Source: CBDCFV01 sp965216425
Lineage (GTDB): Bacteria; Chloroflexota; Dehalococcoidia; Lucifugimonadales; UBA3495
Length of the DNA: 64,000 nt
Assembly: GCA_965216425.1 (NCBI GenBank)
Contig: CBDCFV010000006.1
Coordinates: 248,001-312,000 of the forward strand
Reading direction: 5' to 3'
This document shows, in pieces, positions 58,184 through 64,000 of the stretch; the stretch's first letter is position 1, and every line of letters begins with the position of its first letter. The notes beneath the pieces are model-generated. The model made no database searches and was not told the DNA's origin. It saw only the letters and a list, made by a program, of their open reading frames with translations. Position numbers and translations under genes: made by a program.

Positions 58184-58916
58184 TCCCTGCCTCCTTGCGT
58201 TGTGACTCCAATCCCGCCAGTCCGGGTGCCACTTCCACCAATCCCGGTCCCGGCATGGGCTGATATTAACATTGGGTCCCCGCCCTTACAACGGCGCGGG
58301 TTGGCTGGGGTCGTCCGGCGGATGAGTGGCTCCTAATCCCTTTTCCAATCACCCCTCAGTCGCGCCCTCGCTCAATTGCGAGCCCTGCCGTTCCCACCCT
58401 GACCGCTGCTGTTGTATCCACGCTTCCACTAATGTCATCTTTTCCAAGCGAAGTCGACACATCCTCACAAGTCCGACTTTCTCGGACGAAATCCTAGGCC
58501 GATTCCACTGAGAACCCCGCTACGGTGAACATATTCTCGTCCGCGAAACAGTCCAAGTGCTGGTGGCCCTTGGCGCCGTTTGTCTGCATAGCTGACTCCC
58601 CCGCAGGTCCCAGCGGGCTTGATCTCCTCCGGCCGGAGCGCAGAGAGGGGCCCGGGTGTTCCCAGAGCGCGGGTGACGGAGCGGTCAGTCTCTGCGGTGT
58701 GTGAAGGCTTCCGGGTGCGGCAGCAGTGCTGTGTTGTTTAAACTTGGCGATCAGCCTTTACCGGAGTACCGGTGCGGCTCGGAGTATGACATGCCTAAGC
58801 ATTCGGGTCATCCACTTACGTCAGTTCCTTGATGATGGAGTGGGCCGGCGAGACCCACCCCGACACCGGTCCTGCACGGGATCTTCGGTCCTGCACGGGA
58901 TCTTCTTTCCTTCCCG
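58184..58916. other. Intergenic region, no clear gene
   Basis: About 730 bases with only weak frames. A tandem duplication, CGGTCCTGCACGGGATCTTC, occurs twice in a row at about 58866-58905, adjoining the cysteine-repeat gene. Confidence 0.35.
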
Positions 58917-60440
58917 ATGGACCCTGGAGTGTCCGGACGGGACTTCATCTCCCGCCTGCCTGATGGAGAGGCCAACTGCATACGAAATACCCGGGGCCCG
59001 GAGGGACTCGCCTCATTCCTTGACTCTCCCATCCCCAACGATGAGATCAGGTCGCATATGTTCCAGGTATGTCTCTCCGACCTTTCCAGGATGGACTTGC
59101 TCCTGGCCGTCATGTCCTGGGACGCGGGTCTGCTGACCGACAATCAGGTCGCCTGCGGCCGGGAGAAATCGGCCGCAGGAGGATACGCGGTCGACTGCCT
59201 CCAATGGGAAATGACCGTCAGGTTGCGTGTGTCCAGGGTCACGTGGGACCAACCGGACGAGGTCAGGGAGTGCCTGGTGTCGGCCCACTGGACAACGACC
59301 AGAGATACCCATTCCCGTTCACAGCCCCGGAAGTGGGGGAGGTAGCCAACGAACGGTCGCTCAGGTTCGCTCTTGAAGCTCTGCTCTGCCTTCCCGACGG
59401 CCTCGAAGGCGGAGGAGTATTCCGTGGCATCCGGCGCAGTGCCATGGCCGACATATTCTCTCCCGAGTCCATCCTGGGTTATCCGGGGTCTCACCCAGGG
59501 GCCGCGGACGACCCGAAGCCGAGCGACCTCAGGTGCGTGATTGGGAGCGATCATGGGAGAGAATCAATGTTCGCCATAGTTTCCCCGGCGTCCGCTCAAA
59601 CACCGGACAGTGCACGCATATACGATGGCGTAATCCGCGCCTACGCCGAGTGCGGGATAAGCCCACTTCCCGAGATGGCAAATGCGACCGGGATCGACCT
59701 GAACAGGAGGTCCACAGTTGGAGACGTCATCTCCCAATTCACGGACGACCAGGCGTCGTGCATCCGGGAGGAATCCGCCAGGGAGTGGGGACGAAATATT
59801 GACGACTTCCTGGACGTCTCGGCCATCCAGTTCCTATCCGCACTGCCGGAGCACCTGCCGGGGTGCATCGGCCTCGAGACGGCCACGGCGCTCACAGTCG
59901 AGGCGATAGATGCGGCCGTAGGCGGGCTGTCATACGCCTCGTACTGCGTTCAGGGCCAGGTGCGGGAGGACTACGTCAGCGGAGTCCCGCCGTTCCTCCC
60001 TCCCGGCTACACGCGGTGCATGGACGAGGACCAGCGCACCGACCTTGTATGTCGCGACCTTCCTGTTCGGCGTCGGAGGAGTCACCGATGAGACCGAGGA
60101 CTGCGTCCGCGAGACCCATCAAGCCGGCGTGGGCGTGTCCGAACGGCTCCAGTCGTGGAATCCCCAGGACTCCCTGGCAATCGCCTACGTGTTCACAAAC
60201 GCCACGTCTTTCCTCTGCATGTCCGATGAGCAGATCCTCCAGGCTCGCTCACTCGAAGAAGCGCCTTCGGGATACTTCGACTGCATGCGCGAGTTGCATG
60301 AATCAAGCTTCCGGGAGCTTACACGGCACTCGGCGAGAAGATGTTAAGCGAGGAGGGCATGAGCGCAGACGAGAAGGCCCGGCTGGACAGTTTCCTCGAC
60401 GGGCTATCTGGACGCCAGGATATTCAGAGGAAACAGAGTC
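58917..60440 (+). pseudogene. Cysteine-repeat secreted protein, frameshifted
   Basis: Several frames together encode a repeat protein: FISRLPDGEANCIRNTRGPE and AGGYAVDCLQWEMTV (58917-59345); then SPASAQTPDSARIYDGVIRA, YAECGISPLPEMANATGIDL, FTDDQASCIREESAREWGRN, and GYTRCMDEDQRTD (59560-60045); then VATFLFGVGGVTDETEDCVR and YFDCMRELHESS (60045-60330). Units of roughly 60-70 residues each have a Cys after a short D-x-x-x-C element. A signal-peptide cleavage region (SPASAQ) is near 59580. I do not recognise a family. It is probably exported and disulphide-bonded; breaks near 59345 and 60045 are indels. Confidence 0.5.
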
Positions 60441-60765
60441 CATAGACAGGGAGAGCCTGGACCGGCGCCCAGGTCTCCGGGGAACCGGGTAGCACAGTCC
60501 CATGCCGTCTTCAGACAGGTTATCTCCACAACCGTCAGCACGCCCGGGCAAGATCTGTGACACGGCACGACTGGCCGGCTGTCGCGTCGCGGTTCACGAC
60601 GTCGTATCCCGCGCGACCGCGCATATCCAGGGATCACAGGGCTCAAGTACCTCTATCATGAGGCCATCCTCCACTCGGCTCACTTGCTCAGTTGACAGTA
60701 TCGCCGTGAGCCAATAGATTCCCGAATTGGAGCCGCAGCTCTAGCGGCAATAAGGAGTTAACACG
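60441..60765. other. Intergenic region
   Basis: No gene is recognised. AAGGAG at 60750-60755 is the ribosome site of the next gene. Confidence 0.35.
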
Positions 60766-61530
60766 ATGGCTGCAGACTTGAGACTGGATGGGCAAGTCGC
60801 CATAGTAACCGGAGCAGCTCAGGGGATCGGCAAGGGTATTGCCCTCGTCCTGGCCGAAGCCGGCGCCCGCATCGTCATAGGGGATATTCAAGACGCCAGC
60901 TCTACAGGGGAAGAAATCCGCCGCGGAGGTGGCGAAGCAGTTACTATGGTCATGGATACAAGCAATCCTCAGGAGGCCAACTCTCTGGTAGATCTGGCCT
61001 TGAAGGAGTATGGGCGTTTGGACGTCTTGGTCAACAATGCTGGCATAGACGCGCCTCTGGGACATGCATGGGACCTTCCTGACCATGAGTGGCAGCGGAC
61101 CATAGACGTTAATCTAAGTGGCGTGTTCTACTGCTCCAGGGCTGCTCTGGGACCAATGTTGAAGGCTGGCAGTGGATGTATCATAAACATCAGTTCTCAA
61201 GCCGCAAGAGTTGCAGGGAGTAAGGACGGTTCTCCTGCTTATAACGCCAGCAAGGCAGGGCTTATAGGTCTAACGGTCGGCTTCTCCGCTCAGGTGGCTG
61301 AAAGGGGCGTGAGAGTGAACGCCATAATGCCCGCGCTGGTCGAGTCCAGAGACTTTGGTTGGTCCCCAGAGGAACGGGTTGCGCGGAAACTACAATATCC
61401 CCTGGGCCTGGGAAAGCCGAGTGATATTGGCCATGCGGTTCTTTATCTGATCAGTCCTCTCTCCAGCTGGGTGTCCGGGACGGCGCTCCACGTCACGGGC
61501 GGTTATCAACAGAGTGGCCCTTGGCTCTAG
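60766..61530 (+). CDS. SDR-family oxidoreductase
   Basis: ATG 60766 after AAGGAG gives 254 residues. QVAIVTGAAQGIGKGIALVL is the cofactor site, LDVLVNNAGIDAP the NNAG motif, CIINISSQAARVAGSKDGSP and AYNASKAGLIGLTVGFSAQ the Ser and YxxxK. The C-terminal WVSGTALHVTGGYQQSGPWL is the usual 3-oxoacyl-reductase-like ending, stopped by TAG, which shows TAG acts as a normal terminator in this genome. It stands alone between a decayed gene and an IS. Confidence 0.88.
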   Translation: MAADLRLDGQVAIVTGAAQGIGKGIALVLAEAGARIVIGDIQDASSTGEEIRRGGGEAVTMVMDTSNPQEANSLVDLALKEYGRLDVLVNNAGIDAPLGHAWDLPDHEWQRTIDVNLSGVFYCSRAALGPMLKAGSGCIINISSQAARVAGSKDGSPAYNASKAGLIGLTVGFSAQVAERGVRVNAIMPALVESRDFGWSPEERVARKLQYPLGLGKPSDIGHAVLYLISPLSSWVSGTALHVTGGYQQSGPWL

Positions 61531-61776
61531 GACGCTAAAAGGCAACCGGCATCGAAGGCCTGGGCCGGTGTCTTGTGGGGTCGCGTGCGGAAGAGTTCGG
61601 TCGCACCCCTCGCAGTGGACGCGGATTAACCCCCATCCCACCGAACTGGACGAAATCGATAACGTTCATCCGTCAGACTCAATAGCAACTGTCAAGGGCG
61701 GCAGGATGATGGGCCATCAGGGTGTCGCTGTTCAGGGGAAATGTCCGTTTAAGTGGCCGGCAGAAATGTCACTCGG
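61531..61776. other. Spacer before ISNCY
   Basis: No gene is seen. GGGGAAATGTCCGTTTAAGT and a following AAATGTC motif at 61736-61772 look like repeated terminal motifs of the ISNCY element. Confidence 0.35.
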
Positions 61777-63069
61777 TTATGCGGTCATGGTATCAGATGA
61801 TGACGGCGTGGGACCCGCCCAGGGTCGCCGGGTTGGAGGACCGTCGGTGTCCAGGTATTTCCTCACGGTGGCTCTGTGGATTCCCAACTCCCGCTCGATC
61901 GCTCGAAGCGACATCCCCTTGCGCCGGGCTTTCTGAATCGCCTTCCATCTCTTCCTCTCCAGGAACGTCGGCTTGCGCGGGGAGGCGGCTTTGGGCTTGC
62001 CGGCTGGAACAGCGCTGTCTGTGATGGCCGCTTGATCCTCCTCATCCTCTGCCCCTGAGTCCAGTGGTTGGAGAGCCGCGGTCCAGCGTTCGCCCAGGCC
62101 GTTGGCGCCGGAGGGCGCGACAGGAACGGTTGCGGAATTCTGGTGGCCGTTTCGAAGAAATACCGGACTGGGGGGCGCCTCCTGGGCAGGGAGGATGCGC
62201 CCTTCGTGCCGCACCGACAGCCGGCCGTCCAGTCCTTCCAGGACCTCCACCGCCGCCCCGGCATAGCTGGGGTGTTCCGCACCTGGCAGCAACTGGATGG
62301 TGTGCAACTGGAACCTAACCGTGTTGTCCCTGGCCACTTTCCTGCGGTGCTTGAAGCACAGGACTTGTTCCAGGTACAGCTCCGGGTCCAGAGGCCGGAA
62401 TGCAGGCTCAGGGTGTTGCGGGGGAACTGGGAAACGCTGGTTGAACCGCGGCGGGAACTGCTCCAGCACCCTGTTGGCTTCCCTCATGCTGCTCGCCCCG
62501 GCCAGCCGGAGTTCAGTAACCAGCCGGTCCTGGAACGTTCCCGCCGAGCGCTCCACCCGGCCCTTGGCCTGGGGTGACAGGGCAAAGATCATCTGTATCC
62601 CCAGCTCGTCCATGGCCCGGCTGAACTGGGTTGGCATCCCGGGGAGGCCGGAGCCTGGCGTGTGCCTGAAGACCCCGTGCCGGTCGGTGTAGAGGGCGAC
62701 GGGTATGCCGACATGCTTCACCAGGCCGTGGATGAGCAGGAAGTAACTGAGGGCGTCCTCCTGCGCGCAGAAGAGGGCGTCGACCACCGTGCCGGTGGCA
62801 TCGTCCACGGCCAGTAGCAGCGTGAACGGCGGCGCCTGGTTCCCCAGCCACGGGTGATGACTGCCGTCCATCTGGATCAGCATTCCCTTCCGGGGCATGC
62901 GCTGGCGGCGCACCCGGTGCTTGGGCGGACGCCTTCGCCGCGGACTGCTCAGACCGGCGTTGACCAGGATGCGCCGCAGGGTGGTCCGGCCGATGTCGAT
63001 GCCGTCGCGCTCACTCAGCAACTCGGAGAGATGGGTGTGGTTGGCCCCCGCGTATCTGGTACGAGCCAA
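61777..63069 (-). pseudogene. ISNCY-family transposase, N-terminus missing
   Basis: The frame is open from 63069 with LARTRYAGANHTHLSELLSE, which in the family follows an N-terminal helix-turn-helix of some 70 residues that is absent here. The rve core has GMLIQMDGSHHPWL (first Asp), VALYTDRHGVFRHTP (second Asp) and FALSPQAKGRVERSAGTFQD (Glu). The long C-terminal tail with a second helix-turn-helix (KGMSLRAIERELGIHRATVR) is unusual and may be DNA-binding. The integrase core is otherwise intact. Confidence 0.75.
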
Positions 63070-63182
63070 TCGACGTTGACCGGGAAGTCTACGGATGTTT
63101 GGGCCAGGAGACCGAAACCCGGACCGTCCAAATCATCTGCGTCCACCGCTTCGTGTAAGTGCAACACGGGACCTTTTGTCAA

Positions 63183-63377
63183 ATGGACTACGTCCGACAT
63201 TGCAACGATAGTTATATGGAGAGTCCGCCCACCGCTGAATTCTGTCTCCATTGCGGGGGATACATGACCGTCGTGACGCCCAGGACGTTGGCCGCGCCCG
63301 GCAGACGGAAGGGGTTTCATCTGGACCGGAGAACCTCGCTAATCCTCGCAGGCGCCATAGGAATCGTGTCCTGTTGA
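63183..63377 (+). CDS. Small protein with Cys pair and membrane segment
   Basis: ATG 63183 gives 64 residues. FCLHCGGYMTVVTPR contains one C-x-x-C-G zinc-ribbon-like knuckle, and RTSLILAGAIGIVSC is a hydrophobic C-terminus. Such zinc-ribbon plus membrane-anchor layouts are common in small uncharacterised proteins, but only one CxxC pair is present and no ribosome site is clear. It may be a remnant. Confidence 0.35.
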   Translation: MDYVRHCNDSYMESPPTAEFCLHCGGYMTVVTPRTLAAPGRRKGFHLDRRTSLILAGAIGIVSC

Positions 63378-63475
63378 TGGTTACATTCGCGCTGTAGGGA
63401 GACGGTTGCATAAGATTGTATATATTCCCCTAAATTACGAGTTCGCCCAAACCACTCCCAGGGAGCCCACGGAAT
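63378..63475. other. Short spacer
   Basis: AT-rich, non-coding; nothing recognised. Confidence 0.3.
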
Positions 63476-64000
63476 CTACTCGGGTATCCCCAGGGCATTC
63501 CGCACCGCTGCACCAATGGGTGTCAGCGGGCTTTCCTCGGGCGGGCCGTGAGGGATCATGCGATTGTGTTGGATCGCGACTGCCAGCCGGTGCTTGGGGT
63601 CCGCCCAGCCCAGCGAACCGCCGGCGCCATTGTGGCCGAAAGCCAGCGGGTTGCTCCCCATGGCGCCCATGCCGGGACTGCCGGCGAAATGGAAGCCCCC
63701 GATGGTCCCGTGATGGGGTGTGCCGATAACCGGATCGTAATCGCTGGGTGGACGGGGTATGTGGAAGGTCCGCACACGTTCCTCGGAGAGAAGGCGCACG
63801 CCGTCCAGTTCCCCGCCGTTGGCCAGCATGGCGTAGAAGCGGGCTTGGCTCCGCGCGTTCATGATTCCCTGGGCCCCGGGGATGCAGGCTTGGCGCACAT
63901 CGGAGCGGCCGAATACCTCCTGGGTTGTCGCAACCTCCGGAGGGGTGGCCCGGGGCCGCAGCGAGTCTGGGGGCACCCCAGGGGCGCCCGGAGGGATCGG
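63476..64000 (-). CDS. Beta-lactamase-family serine hydrolase (partial)
   Basis: The frame runs off the right edge, so the start and the S-x-x-K motif are outside the window. IPGAQGIMNARSQARFYAML, LANGGELDGVRLLSEERVRT and FHFAGSPGMGAMGSNPLAFG then HNGAGGSLGWADPKHRLAVA (the H-x-G motif as HNG) mark the C-terminal half of a class C beta-lactamase/EstB-like esterase. The role is probably ester or peptide hydrolysis; substrate unknown. Confidence 0.75.
   Translation of the reverse strand, partial: PIPPGAPGVPPDSLRPRATPPEVATTQEVFGRSDVRQACIPGAQGIMNARSQARFYAMLANGGELDGVRLLSEERVRTFHIPRPPSDYDPVIGTPHHGTIGGFHFAGSPGMGAMGSNPLAFGHNGAGGSLGWADPKHRLAVAIQHNRMIPHGPPEESPLTPIGAAVRNALGIPE

Overview
The window looks like an accessory region of a high-GC environmental bacterium. 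The two clean catabolic stretches carry a D-aminoacylase-type amidohydrolase, an amidase, SDR dehydrogenases, VOC (glyoxalase-fold) proteins, a cupin and alpha/beta hydrolases, with AGGAG-type ribosome binding sites. Such expanded catabolic families would fit a marine or sponge-associated Chloroflexota of the SAR202 type. That placement is an inference from gene content; no rRNA or ribosomal-protein gene is present to test it.

Layout: 1-6.8 kb is insertion-sequence (IS) debris (IS5, IS630, IS3, IS701, two MITE-like elements) around a nearly intact Pycsar-type nucleotidyl cyclase at 1630-2367. 6.8-12.4 kb holds an ApeA-like HEPN protein followed by a helicase fragment, a decayed IS21, and a DUF5678 / aspartic protease / GIY-YIG cassette between IS3 ends. 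12.4-17.3 kb is a broken fibronectin-type surface protein and a histidine-kinase fragment cut by IS701 and IS4-like elements. 17.3-26.1 kb is a defence-like island: a P-loop ATPase split by two tandem IS630 copies, its partner ATPase, and an nSTAND NTPase with an Mrr-like nuclease domain. 26.2-33.6 kb has another IS630, small phage- or plasmid-like genes, DUF2806, a lipoprotein, a broken resolvase and a broken SRAP (HMCES/YedK) gene. 33.7-42.7 kb is a type I restriction-modification operon (hsdM, hsdS, hsdR) with a Phd/VapC-type module between hsdM and hsdS and an ABC-ATPase/DUF4435 (PARIS-like) gene between hsdS and hsdR. 43.1-47.4 kb has an integrase remnant, an HNH protein, DUF2971, an intact serine recombinase and an ISAs1 remnant. 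47.7-64 kb is mostly catabolic, with IS1380 and ISNCY copies, a cysteine-repeat secreted protein and, at the right edge, a partial serine hydrolase.

Three threads link the regions. First, IS5, IS701 and four IS630 insertions all sit at CTAG, and because each restores CTAG at its edges, elements stack end to end. Second, a 24-nt palindromic insert (CCCCGT-loop-ACGGGG followed by CAGGCT) occurs six times, always inside transposase genes. Third, many genes carry single-base indels, and seven carry in-frame TAG codons, so either decay or assembly error is widespread; any claim that one of these genes is dead needs read-level support.
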